A stretch of DNA of 19,488 nt from an uncultured Lachnospiraceae bacterium (GTDB lineage: Bacteria > Bacillota > Clostridia > Lachnospirales > Lachnospiraceae), in the NCBI GenBank assembly GCA_900313435.1, contig OMRF01000218.1, positions 1 through 19,488 on the forward strand, read 5' to 3'. Shown here one piece after another: positions 6,576 through 14,438 of this stretch (positions are counted from its first letter, which is position 1; each line of letters starts with the position of its first letter). The position numbers were made by a program, and so were the translations under genes. The notes under the pieces are model-generated. The model was given only the letters and a program-made list of their open reading frames with translations. It was not told the origin of the DNA and did not search any database.

Positions 6576-6995
6576 TTATGCCCTGACAAGTCGAAAAGAG
6601 AGCATCTCTATGCCATCAGCTGTCGGTATTATCTCCGTCCACGGAGATACAGCTTCCCCTAATACTTCACCCTTCATTCCGGTGTCATAGAGAAGCTTGC
6701 CATCTTCTTCCTTCCACGCCTTTTCTTCAAGCACTAACGTGCTGTCATCATAGAGCGATGCTTCTCCGGATGAAAGCGCTTCATCAAGTTCCTCCTTGGG
6801 CATATCCTCCGGGATCGGAAATATTGTCAATGCCTTTCCGTCATCTGTAAAGACATATCCAAAACCTACCGACTGCTTGACATCGTCATCAAGCGTATCG
6901 TCCGCCAAAATATCGGAAGCACTGCGCCATGTCCTTGTAAGGTCCTTATTAAGAACCATAGCTTCAGAAATCTTCCATTTTCCAACAATGTTCAT
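6576..6995 (-). CDS. small soluble protein of unknown function
   Basis: A 139-residue protein without signal peptide or membrane helix. The ATG at 6995 has an excellent GAGGAGGT about 5 bases upstream. It begins MNIVGKWKISEAM and has a predicted pattern of short strands and turns (FGYVFTDDGKALTIFP, STLVLEEKAWKEEDGKLLY, GIEMLSFRLVRA). This recalls the lipocalin-like or short beta-barrel proteins that start with GxW, but I do not recognise the family. Strongly acidic. It is the last gene of a long minus-strand series, 62 bases after the methyltransferase stop, and it is framed on both sides by copies of the same palindrome. Confidence 0.7.
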   Translation of the reverse strand: MNIVGKWKISEAMVLNKDLTRTWRSASDILADDTLDDDVKQSVGFGYVFTDDGKALTIFPIPEDMPKEELDEALSSGEASLYDDSTLVLEEKAWKEEDGKLLYDTGMKGEVLGEAVSPWTEIIPTADGIEMLSFRLVRA

Positions 6996-7024
6996 AACAA
7001 CCTCCTCTCATGCGATACTTGGGT

Positions 7025-7057
7025 TTTGGACCCCCGGGACTGTCCCGGGGGTCCAAA
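7025..7057. repeat. perfect palindromic element, copy 2
   Basis: Arms TTTGGACCCCCGGGAC (7025-7040) and its exact reverse complement (7042-7057) surround a central T at 7041: 16 perfect pairs. Apart from the outermost pair it is identical to copy 1, with the centre base complementary (T instead of A), so the two are effectively inverted relative to each other. It touches the stop of the rRNA methyltransferase gene. The flanks lack a U-tract in either direction. Confidence 0.9.
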
Positions 7058-7861
7058 CTATTTCTTAAATATCTCCCAAAAAGCAACTGCACTCGCCGCA
7101 GCGACATTAAGGGAATCTACATCCCTATTCATCGGTATCTTTACCGTAAGATCACATCTTTTTATGATCTCATTCGAAATCCCATGATCCTCATTGCCCA
7201 TGATGATCGCTTTTCTGCCATTTTCTACTTTGCACTCATTTAAAAAAACGGCATCATCTGACAGCGCAAGAGCAATGGTCGTATAGCCGTCTTTCTTAAA
7301 AAGCGACATGAGGTCACCATCAGCGTAAGTCCAGTCGATCTGAAAAACCGTTCCCATGCTCACCCTTGCCGCCCGCCGATACAGCGGATCCGCAGAGCCC
7401 TGTGTCAGAACGATCCCGTCAGCCCCCAAAGCGGCTGCCGATCTGAAAATGGCACCCACGTTCGTCGGATTTTCCACATCATCAAGGACAACAACATTAT
7501 TATGTACAGACAAAAAGTTCTGCAAATCCGGAAGCGGTCTCCGGCGCATGGCAGCAAGCACTCCGCCCGTCAGTGAATATCCGGTGATCTCCTTCATCAC
7601 ATCATGATCTGCGATAAACACCGGAATATCTTTTCCCCGTATCAAATATGAAATGTTATTTTCACATCCGGCCTCAGCGAAGAATGATATTGGTTCATAT
7701 CCCGCCGTAAGCGCTCTTTCAATAACGCGTACGCTTTCGCATATGAAAGCCCCGCCATTCGGCTCAAATACCTTTTTTACCTGTTTTTCGTTGAGCCTTT
7801 CATAAAGGCTTACCTCCGGCGCGTCTAATGAAGTTATCTTTATTATCTTCAGCTCCATCAT
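7058..7861 (-). CDS. TrmH/SpoU-family RNA 2'-O-methyltransferase
   Basis: A 267-residue SPOUT-class enzyme that would methylate the 2'-OH of a ribose in rRNA or tRNA using S-adenosylmethionine. An N-terminal substrate-binding part (about 1-110) precedes the knotted catalytic domain. The three family motifs are present: NPTNVGAIFRSAAALGAD at 131-148; IIMGNEDHGIS at 219-229 (a variant of GxEgxGl); and VKIPMNRDVDSLNVAAASAV at 240-259. Length and layout fit the RlmB/TsnR-like group, but the exact target cannot be read from the sequence. The ATG at 7861 overlaps the upstream TGA as ATGA; a second ATG follows directly, so the start could be three bases later. The stop is adjacent to a palindromic repeat. 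Confidence 0.88.
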   Translation of the reverse strand: MMELKIIKITSLDAPEVSLYERLNEKQVKKVFEPNGGAFICESVRVIERALTAGYEPISFFAEAGCENNISYLIRGKDIPVFIADHDVMKEITGYSLTGGVLAAMRRRPLPDLQNFLSVHNNVVVLDDVENPTNVGAIFRSAAALGADGIVLTQGSADPLYRRAARVSMGTVFQIDWTYADGDLMSLFKKDGYTTIALALSDDAVFLNECKVENGRKAIIMGNEDHGISNEIIKRCDLTVKIPMNRDVDSLNVAAASAVAFWEIFKK

Positions 7862-9108
7862 TTCAGTTCAATATATCCGGTCGAGAAATCATTCGTCGGA
7901 TCCACCGGATCGGAAAAGCTGAAGGACATCTCTACCACTGCATCATCGGCACGTTTCTCAAATTCTTCTCCCGGAACACAGACCGAATCGTGATGAAGGG
8001 TATAACCCGCAGGAAGTCCGGAATCATACAGGATATATGAATTATAAGCCGTACCGCCCACCTTCATATACGAAGTGTTAATGTAATAATCGTTCTTCGA
8101 GCGATTCTCGATCCAAAGATCATAACCTCTGTCGCGCTTCTCTTTTATAAGGCTTCTGATCCTTACCTTATCATTTTCAAAGACAACGCTGCCTTTATCG
8201 TTATCATCAGTTATGGCAGTATATCCGTCATCACTGATCTTAAAGACTTTCATGGTTTTGTCTTCATAGATCTTGCCATTATCATCACTGATCGAGATTT
8301 CGCCAAAGACCATTTCATCGATCGAGTCAAACCATTCACCATATACACTTTCATAGAACAGGACTTGTGACTTCCCTTCAAAATAGCTGTAGAGATAGAT
8401 ATAATCCCGCGATTTGCTCCGTCCGTTGATGCCGACACATTTCAGACAAAAATGGACCGGATCAGGCCGTTTATTGATCAGCGAAAAACCTACACGATAG
8501 CTGTATGACTGATTATTATATTTCCCATTGTCGGTATCGGCATATATACTCATCAACCGAACTTCAACGTCATCCCGGTCGAGGATCGTAAGCTCCGGGC
8601 TGCTAATAAGTTTATAATCCTTATAATCGTAATCTTTAACCTTTTCATTGCTGCGATACCTGTAGGCGCCGGAGGGTGCTATCCTGTCAGCGATCAGGGA
8701 AAAGACGATCATCAGAACAAACACACCTGCCAGGGCTAAGATCGCGATCCGTATGTGACGGAGCGTTTCAAGACCTTTCTTATGCGCTCTTGAAACGGCG
8801 TCCTTCGCGGCATCATCTGCCATCTTTTCAACAGCTGCCGCGTCTACCCGATAACGTTTTTTAAGCTCCTTATCTCCCCCGTAGACTGCGCCGCAGTTCG
8901 GACACTTACTATCTTTGGCTGTATTTATGATGTATCCGCAATAGTCACAGGTTATTTGGGGATCGTAAACCTGCATCACGGCAGACTTCTTTTCGGCGGT
9001 CTTTCTGAACTCCCTTGAGCTCAAGATCTTGGCCTGTACATACAGGTATTTGATCACCAAAAAAATAATTACGATCAATAATATGATCATCGCGACTTTA
9101 AAAAGCAT
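7858..9108 (-). CDS. zinc-ribbon membrane protein of unknown function
   Basis: A 416-residue protein. The ATG at 9108 has GGAGAAAG about 5 bases upstream. Layout: membrane helix at about 4-24; a four-cysteine zinc ribbon, C54-x2-C57 and C69-x2-C72 (CDYCGYIINTAKDSKCPNCG); a charged, alanine-rich helical stretch at about 85-118; a second membrane helix at about 120-142; then about 270 residues rich in aromatic, Asp and Ser residues, probably beta-sandwich and extracytoplasmic or facing the same side as the ribbon. The far end resembles the DUF-type beta domains that follow zinc-ribbon/TM modules in many Firmicutes. No enzyme motif seen. It overlaps the methyltransferase start by four bases (ATGA), so the two are translationally coupled. 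Confidence 0.75.
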   Translation of the reverse strand: MLFKVAMIILLIVIIFLVIKYLYVQAKILSSREFRKTAEKKSAVMQVYDPQITCDYCGYIINTAKDSKCPNCGAVYGGDKELKKRYRVDAAAVEKMADDAAKDAVSRAHKKGLETLRHIRIAILALAGVFVLMIVFSLIADRIAPSGAYRYRSNEKVKDYDYKDYKLISSPELTILDRDDVEVRLMSIYADTDNGKYNNQSYSYRVGFSLINKRPDPVHFCLKCVGINGRSKSRDYIYLYSYFEGKSQVLFYESVYGEWFDSIDEMVFGEISISDDNGKIYEDKTMKVFKISDDGYTAITDDNDKGSVVFENDKVRIRSLIKEKRDRGYDLWIENRSKNDYYINTSYMKVGGTAYNSYILYDSGLPAGYTLHHDSVCVPGEEFEKRADDAVVEMSFSFSDPVDPTNDFSTGYIELK

Positions 9109-9153
9109 TTTATCTTTCTCCGACAGACCCCCGGGTCCGGAATCCCAAAAAAC

Positions 9154-9375
9154 TCACATCCCCGCCATCGCGCGAAGCCTCAGATATGCCACCAGAGTCC
9201 TTATTCCCCAGCCCACGAGGATCGCGACAAAAAGGCAGATGAACATTAAGAGGAACTGGAGGTTTCTATGCTCCTGCCCCCACTCGCTCCTCATTATCTT
9301 TATATAAATAAAAAGACCGAGGAAGACGGCTCCGACATTTATGAGTATGCCTACAGTATCTATCTCATAGCCCAT
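9154..9375 (-). CDS. small two-helix membrane protein
   Basis: A 73-residue hydrophobic protein with two likely membrane helices (about residues 6-27 and 40-62) joined by a polar loop, IMRSEWGQEHRN, and a basic C-terminus (RLRAMAGM). The ATG at 9375 lies inside the end of hisC (11-base overlap), and a purine-rich GGAAGGGGAAGG ribosome site lies in that overlap zone, which supports it as a real coupled gene. No family recognised; function unknown. Confidence 0.65.
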   Translation of the reverse strand: MGYEIDTVGILINVGAVFLGLFIYIKIMRSEWGQEHRNLQFLLMFICLFVAILVGWGIRTLVAYLRLRAMAGM

Positions 9376-10453
9376 TTTTCCTTCCCCTTCCTTCTTTGAT
9401 GTACGCCTTCAAAAAATCAACAAGCCTTTCCATCTCGCTCTCAAGCCCTATTGTGATCCGAAGATGATCCTTCACGCGATCACCGTTAAAGTGCCGCACA
9501 TAAATCCCCTCTTTTTTCAGATCTTCAAAAAGAACAGTACTGTCGAGTTCCTGGTGCCGGGCAAAGACAAAATTTGATGATGACTTCGGGAACGAAAAAC
9601 CAAGTGCTGTAAGTTCTTTTGAAAAGTTCTCCCTTGTGGAGATTATTCTTTTTATATTCTCTTCAAAATAAGCCCTGTCTGAAAGAGCCGCGATGCCTAT
9701 CTCCTGAGTTATGGAATCCATGGTATAGGAATTAAAGGAATTTCGAACGTCCCACAAAAATCTGATAAGCTCCTTTGAGCCAATAGCCACGCCTATCCTG
9801 CTCCCGGCAAGGCTCATGGATTTTGAGAAGGTTCGGGTGATAAGGAGGTTGTCATATTTTTCTATAAGAGGAAGGGCTGTTTCCCCGCCGAAATCCACAT
9901 AGGCCTCGTCTATTATGACTACTGATCCGGGATTATTTTTTACTATCTTTTCGATAACGGAAAGCGGCATTGAAAGAGCTGTCGGCGCATTGGGATTTGC
10001 GATCACAATCCCTCCGTTACTTCTTCCGATATAGTCGTTTTCATCGATGGAAAGGTCATCCTTTAAGGGGACGGCAGCATAGGGGATATCAAAAAGCTTT
10101 GCCCAGACATCATAGAAGGAATAAGTCACATCGGGAAAGAGCACAGGCTCTTTTTCCTTTGAATTAAAGAAGGTAAGGAAGGACATGGCAAGCACGTCAT
10201 CAGAGCCCGTTCCTGTAAATATGTTCTCGGGCGCGACCGAAAACCAGTCTGAAAGGGCTTTGACCAGGCCGTCACACAGAGGCTTTGGGTATTTCTTTAA
10301 GCGCCCCGCATCAAAATCCTTAAGAACCGATGAGACTGCAGGCGCAGGCGGATAAGGATTTTCATTTGTGTTTAGTTTTATTATGTTTCCTTCGGGCTGC
10401 TCCCCTGGAACATAGGGGATGACGGCACGGACATTATCCTTCCAACTCTTCAT
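9365..10453 (-). CDS. hisC: histidinol-phosphate aminotransferase
   Basis: A 362-residue fold-type I aminotransferase that makes L-histidinol phosphate from imidazole-acetol phosphate and glutamate. Key features: KLNTNENPYPPAP near 26-38, typical of HisC; NPNAPT at 153-158; DEAYVDFGG at 182-190; and the pyridoxal-phosphate lysine K211 in TRTFSKSMSLAGSRIG, with the phosphate-binding arginine at 219. RITIG near 332-336 is the C-terminal substrate-carboxylate arginine. The length is normal for the family. The ATG at 10453 has GGAAG upstream and lies one base past the nadE stop. No other his gene is nearby, so the enzyme may also serve aromatic amino-acid transamination, as some HisC proteins do. 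Confidence 0.93.
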   Translation of the reverse strand: MKSWKDNVRAVIPYVPGEQPEGNIIKLNTNENPYPPAPAVSSVLKDFDAGRLKKYPKPLCDGLVKALSDWFSVAPENIFTGTGSDDVLAMSFLTFFNSKEKEPVLFPDVTYSFYDVWAKLFDIPYAAVPLKDDLSIDENDYIGRSNGGIVIANPNAPTALSMPLSVIEKIVKNNPGSVVIIDEAYVDFGGETALPLIEKYDNLLITRTFSKSMSLAGSRIGVAIGSKELIRFLWDVRNSFNSYTMDSITQEIGIAALSDRAYFEENIKRIISTRENFSKELTALGFSFPKSSSNFVFARHQELDSTVLFEDLKKEGIYVRHFNGDRVKDHLRITIGLESEMERLVDFLKAYIKEGRGRKNGL

Positions 10454-10454
10454 T

Positions 10455-12398
10455 TCAAACTTCCTTTTCCATTTTTTCTATCTCCGAGATCCAGAGGGAA
10501 GCGACTGCGTCAGACGGCATCCTCCAATCGCCTCTGGGGGAAAGTGATACGGACCCCACCTTTGGACCATCCGGAAGAGCGGATCTCTTGAACTGTTGTG
10601 AGAAGAACCTTTTGTAAAAAACCTTCTCCCACTTAAGTATCTCTTCTTTTTCATAGCTTCCAGAAAAGGCGATCTCTGCCATCCTCATTATCTTTTTCGG
10701 AGAGAAGCCAAAGCGCATCATGTAATACAAAAAGAAATCATGAAGCTCGTAAGGTCCCACTATGTCCTCTGTCTTTTGCTGTATTTCTCCGTCTTTCGGA
10801 GGGAGAAGCTCCGGAGATACAGGCGTATCAAGGATATCAAAGAGGGCCTCTGAAAGCCGCACATCGTCTTTGTTTCGGGACACAGCCTCATATCTTACAA
10901 GGTAGCGGACCAATGTTTTCGGGACGGAGGCGTTCACTCCGTACATGGACATATGATCTCCGTTGTAAGTAGCCCAGCCCAGTGCAAGCTCCGAAAGATC
11001 ACCGGTCCCTATGACAATACCGTTTTCCTTATTGGCGATATCCATGAGGATCTGAGTCCGCTCCCTGGCCTGTGAGTTCTCGTATGTGACCGACCTGTCA
11101 TCCTCTGAAAGACCTATGTCGGAAAAATGCTGCTTCATTGCGGGCACGATCGATATCTCCCTGATATCAGTCCCAAGATGCTTCATGAGAGTAATGGCGT
11201 TCTCATAGGTTCTGTCCGTAGTGCCAAAGCCGGGCATAGTGACTGTGACTATATTCTTCCTTTCAAGCTTTAATCTGTCAAAGGCCTTCACCGTCACAAG
11301 AAGTGCGAGCGTGGAATCAAGTCCGCCGGATATACCTATCACGGCTTTTTTTGCGTACGCTGCCTGAAGCCTTTTTGCAAGGCCAAGCGTCTGTATCGCA
11401 AATATCTCCCTGCATCGGCTTGAAAGCTCGTTCTCATCGGAAGGTACAAAAGGATGGGGAGGAAAAGTCCTCTGTAGTTCTGAATCCGGGAAGGGAGTCG
11501 TAAATTCGATCTCATTAAAGTCGGGAATAATTGTCCCGGTGAAAGTATTCATCCTTCTTCTTTCTGAAAGCAGCCTCTCCACATCGATATCTGCGAAGGT
11601 CAGTCCTTCAAAGAAGGGCTCGGACTCGGAGAGCATGGTTCCGTTTTCCGCTATCATGGAGTGCCCCGCAAAAACGGTATCCGTAGTGGATTCAGAAGGG
11701 CCTGCGCAGGAATACACGTATCCCGAAATAGTGCGGGCCGACTGGGAGAGAACGAGTGATCTTCTGTATTCCCTCTTTCCTATGATCTCGTTTGAGGCTG
11801 AAAGATTGACTATGATATCGGCTCCGTTTAATGCCGCGCTCGTGCTGGGCGGCTCGGGAACCCAGAGATCCTCACAGATCTCAACACCTATCTTAAGGCC
11901 TTTCATACTCTCGGATGAAAAGATCAGATTTGTCCCGAACGGGCAATACACGTCTTCTGATATCTTTACGTCAATGCCATCAAAAACTTCTTTGTCTTTT
12001 GCCGGAAAGAACTGCCTTACCTCGTAGAATTCATGATAATCGGGAATATAAGTCTTTGGAACAAGTCCAAGGATCTCCCCCTTTGAAAAAACCGCAGCGC
12101 AGTTATAGAGGTGGTTTGAGACAGCAAAGGGAAGCCCTGCAAAGAAGATCGCGTCATATCCGGCTGATTCCGAAACAAGCTGAAGGAGGCCTGAAAGCGC
12201 CTTTTCAAGAAGAGCGCTCTGTCCGAAAAGATCCCCGCAGGTATAGCCCGTGATGGATAGCTCCGGGAAAACAACGATCCCTGCCCCTTCTTTTACCGCC
12301 TGCTTCATGAGATCCTTCATCTCTTTTACATTTGAATCTACATCCGCCACACTGACATGGGGTACAGCGCAGGCGCACTTTATAAATCCGTCGTTCAT
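10455..12398 (-). CDS. nadE: glutamine-dependent NAD+ synthetase
   Basis: A 647-residue two-domain enzyme catalysing the last step of NAD synthesis: deamido-NAD + ATP + glutamine to NAD. The N-terminal nitrilase-type glutaminase domain (about 1-290) shows the Glu-Lys-Cys triad: E46 in FPELSITGYTCGDLF, K115 in VPKTYIPDYHEFYE and C175 in EICEDLWVPEPPS. The C-terminal ATP-pyrophosphatase domain has the P-loop ISGGLDST at 356-363, IVTVTMPGFGTT, and GTGDLSELALGWATYNGDH. Ammonia passes between the domains through a tunnel, as known for the family. Length is typical of the glutamine-dependent form. The ATG overlaps the hslO stop as ATGA, so translation is coupled to hslO. Confidence 0.95.
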   Translation of the reverse strand: MNDGFIKCACAVPHVSVADVDSNVKEMKDLMKQAVKEGAGIVVFPELSITGYTCGDLFGQSALLEKALSGLLQLVSESAGYDAIFFAGLPFAVSNHLYNCAAVFSKGEILGLVPKTYIPDYHEFYEVRQFFPAKDKEVFDGIDVKISEDVYCPFGTNLIFSSESMKGLKIGVEICEDLWVPEPPSTSAALNGADIIVNLSASNEIIGKREYRRSLVLSQSARTISGYVYSCAGPSESTTDTVFAGHSMIAENGTMLSESEPFFEGLTFADIDVERLLSERRRMNTFTGTIIPDFNEIEFTTPFPDSELQRTFPPHPFVPSDENELSSRCREIFAIQTLGLAKRLQAAYAKKAVIGISGGLDSTLALLVTVKAFDRLKLERKNIVTVTMPGFGTTDRTYENAITLMKHLGTDIREISIVPAMKQHFSDIGLSEDDRSVTYENSQARERTQILMDIANKENGIVIGTGDLSELALGWATYNGDHMSMYGVNASVPKTLVRYLVRYEAVSRNKDDVRLSEALFDILDTPVSPELLPPKDGEIQQKTEDIVGPYELHDFFLYYMMRFGFSPKKIMRMAEIAFSGSYEKEEILKWEKVFYKRFFSQQFKRSALPDGPKVGSVSLSPRGDWRMPSDAVASLWISEIEKMEKEV

Positions 12399-13270
12399 TT
12401 CGTTATCTCCGCTTTAAGCTCATCAGTTTCAAAGGTATAATCTGTCCCGCAGAAGGAACAGTTCACCGTAAGAGGTTTATTTTCAGTTATCATCTCAAAA
12501 ATATCCTTTTTCGGGAGAGTGAGTATGGCATCAAGAACCCTCTTCCTTGAACAGTCGCAGGAAAATGAGACTGAGTGTGCCTCTTCTTCGACAGGAGAAA
12601 GGGAGTGAAGCACCTTTTCTATCATATCTTCGGGATACATGCCGCCTGAAAGCATCTCGGTCACGGAGGGAAGTGTCTTAATATTATTTTCTATCACTTC
12701 TATGGTCTTTTCCTGCGTCCCCGGCATGAGCTGGATAATGAAGCCTCCCGCGCATTTCACGGAAAAGTCCGTGTCAACCAGCACTCCGAGAGCCACTGAC
12801 GACGGCGTCTGCTCCGATGCCGCAAAATAATAAGTGAGATCTTCAGCCACCTCTCCGCTTACAAGGGGGACTGTACCTGAATAGGGCATTTTGAGTCCGA
12901 TATCCTTCGTCACAGTGAGGTTACCCCTTCCTATCGCGCCGCCCACATCAAGATGACCGTTCTTTTTCGCGGGAAGTTCAACATCCGAGACCCGGCAAAA
13001 CCCCTTTACATGACCGTGGGAATCCGCTGTGACCGTTACTCCCTTCGCGGGTCCGTCGCCCTGAAGCTGAAGAGTGATGAGGTCTTTAGGATCCTTCATC
13101 ATCCAGCCCATCATAGCTGCGGCGGAAAGCGTACGGCCGAGAAGAGCCGTTATAACAGGATATGTATCATGCGCCAAGCGGGCCGTCTCAACAGTCTCCC
13201 TTGAGGAGATCGCAAAGGCTCTTACCGTACCCTGCGCGGCATGAAATCTTGTCATATAATCATGCGCCAT
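12395..13270 (-). CDS. hslO: redox-regulated chaperone Hsp33
   Basis: A 291-residue Hsp33 homologue, a cytoplasmic holdase switched on by oxidative unfolding. The start at 13270 is preferred over the in-frame ATG at 13277-13279 because AAAGGA lies 10 bases upstream of it but only one base from the other. The N-terminal core has RAFAISSRETVETARLAHD and the central NGHLDVGGAIGRGNLTVTKD. The redox switch is complete: a CDC pair (C238, C240) and CSFC (C271, C274), the four zinc ligands. The gene is first in a long minus-strand series with nadE (four-base overlap) and hisC. It is divergent from a membrane protein gene with -10 boxes that overlap. Confidence 0.95.
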   Translation of the reverse strand: MAHDYMTRFHAAQGTVRAFAISSRETVETARLAHDTYPVITALLGRTLSAAAMMGWMMKDPKDLITLQLQGDGPAKGVTVTADSHGHVKGFCRVSDVELPAKKNGHLDVGGAIGRGNLTVTKDIGLKMPYSGTVPLVSGEVAEDLTYYFAASEQTPSSVALGVLVDTDFSVKCAGGFIIQLMPGTQEKTIEVIENNIKTLPSVTEMLSGGMYPEDMIEKVLHSLSPVEEEAHSVSFSCDCSRKRVLDAILTLPKKDIFEMITENKPLTVNCSFCGTDYTFETDELKAEITK

Positions 13271-13280
13271 ATCAAGCATT

Positions 13281-13286
13281 TCCTTT
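13281..13286 (-). promoter_or_regulatory. ribosome site deciding the hslO start
   Basis: AAAGGA on the minus strand. It is 10 bases from the ATG at 13270 but only one base from the ATG at 13279, so it favours the shorter reading of Hsp33. Confidence 0.5.
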
Positions 13287-13292
13287 CGCTTC

Positions 13293-13321
13293 TTGAAAGA
13301 GAGCTTTCCTTGTACTATACT
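13293..13321 (+). promoter_or_regulatory. sigma-A-type promoter for the 13366 gene
   Basis: TTGAAA (13293-13298), exactly 17 bases, then TATACT (13316-13321); each box matches five of six consensus bases. The start would be near 13328. On the opposite strand the same bases carry TATAGT (13314-13319), a possible -10 for hslO, so the divergent promoters overlap. Confidence 0.65.
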
Positions 13322-13350
13322 CGCAATTACATTAACGAAGGCAGATGTTA

Positions 13351-13357
13351 GAAGGAG
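13351..13357 (+). promoter_or_regulatory. ribosome site favouring a GTG start
   Basis: GAAGGAG at 13351-13357 lies eight bases before GTG at 13366, an ideal spacing. The in-frame ATG at 13345 lies upstream of this site and has only a weak GAAGG four bases before it. Confidence 0.5.
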
Positions 13358-13365
13358 ATCTTTCC

Positions 13366-14427
13366 GTGGCCGGGGAACTCAAAAATCATATCAGGAAAAA
13401 GATAGCCCGCTTCTACAGGAAGAGGATGATCGCTCCTGCTGCCCTCTTAGTCTTCCTCATCATCCTGTATCTCGTGCTTCCCATAAGGTCCCTTTTCAAT
13501 CCTGTACCCTACACCGACCTTGATTCGGCAGAGGCCAGGCACAAAGCCGGGACGAACTATGTGAACGCTTCTCTTTCAAACCTGTACTTCACGGGTTACC
13601 GGAAGATGATCTTCGGTCAGACCTATGGTTATTATTATTACTCCGTGACAGGCAATGAATGCACTCTCATTCTTCTTTCCGGGAAAACCTGCGAACAGGG
13701 AGTCCCGTCGATAGAGAAGCTTGATTTCCTTGCCAGGATAACAGAAAAGACCCCGTCCGAAGACCGTCTCATCGGCCTTCTCGCCCGGGATCTTTCATGG
13801 AATGAAGCAGGTCTTTCAAAGAATGTGTCATCCTTTATCCTGAACGAGCCCAAAGCGAACGGACCTGTCGCGGTACTTTTAAAGATCACTATATTCTTCT
13901 CGATATTCTTCGCGATCATTACCATGGCGCTCAATTTCCTCTACGCTTATTTTCCGGTCACCTCGCCGCCGGTGAGGAGACTCTCTCTGTACGGAAACGC
14001 CATGCGCCTTCTGAACAAGGCCGAGCGGGAACTATCAACCCTTCCCCAGCTCGCTACCGAAGACATGTATATCACCCAGAATTTCTTTATAGAGACTGCG
14101 CAAAGCGGCATAGCCATAGTTCCCATTAAAGAGATAATGTGGATCTACAAATACTCCACCCTGCACAAATTACTCTGGCACGTCTTTACGATATCATATA
14201 CGCTCTACATAACCACCACGCACCGGCAGGTCATCAAATGCCCGAAAAATCAGAAATCGGACATCGACGGTATCATGGATTATCTTGCTGAAGCAAACCA
14301 TGATATACTAACAGGCTTCTCCGAAGAGAACAGGGAAGCGGTATCCGCCAGGCAAGGTCAGGGAGCTTTTCTTACAAAGCTTACAAGGCTCCTTAAAAGA
14401 TCGCCGGAGGATCTCGGAAACGACTGA
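13366..14427 (+). CDS. two-helix membrane protein of unknown function (DUF6709-like)
   Basis: A 353-residue protein if translation starts at the GTG at 13366, which has a strong ribosome site; with the ATG at 13345 it is 360 residues. A basic N-terminus (HIRKKIARFYRKR) is followed by helix 1 (about residues 22-40), an extracytoplasmic region of about 125 residues rich in Tyr and Ser (TYGYYYYSVTG), helix 2 (about 170-195), and a cytoplasmic tail with GIAIVPIKEIMWIYKYSTLH, then CPKNQKSDIDGIMDYLAEAN. This tail resembles a family I remember as DUF6709, seen in Lachnospiraceae; that assignment is tentative and gives no function. It is transcribed divergently from hslO, and its stop is only 11 bases from the convergent acyl-CoA synthetase stop, with no terminator between. 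Confidence 0.75.
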   Translation: MAGELKNHIRKKIARFYRKRMIAPAALLVFLIILYLVLPIRSLFNPVPYTDLDSAEARHKAGTNYVNASLSNLYFTGYRKMIFGQTYGYYYYSVTGNECTLILLSGKTCEQGVPSIEKLDFLARITEKTPSEDRLIGLLARDLSWNEAGLSKNVSSFILNEPKANGPVAVLLKITIFFSIFFAIITMALNFLYAYFPVTSPPVRRLSLYGNAMRLLNKAERELSTLPQLATEDMYITQNFFIETAQSGIAIVPIKEIMWIYKYSTLHKLLWHVFTISYTLYITTTHRQVIKCPKNQKSDIDGIMDYLAEANHDILTGFSEENREAVSARQGQGAFLTKLTRLLKRSPEDLGND

Positions 14428-14438
14428 CCAAAGATAAT

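Noticed and set aside
11539..12027. 162-codon plus-strand open frame opposite nadE
   Set aside because: Shadow of the nadE coding strand; no ribosome site or motif.
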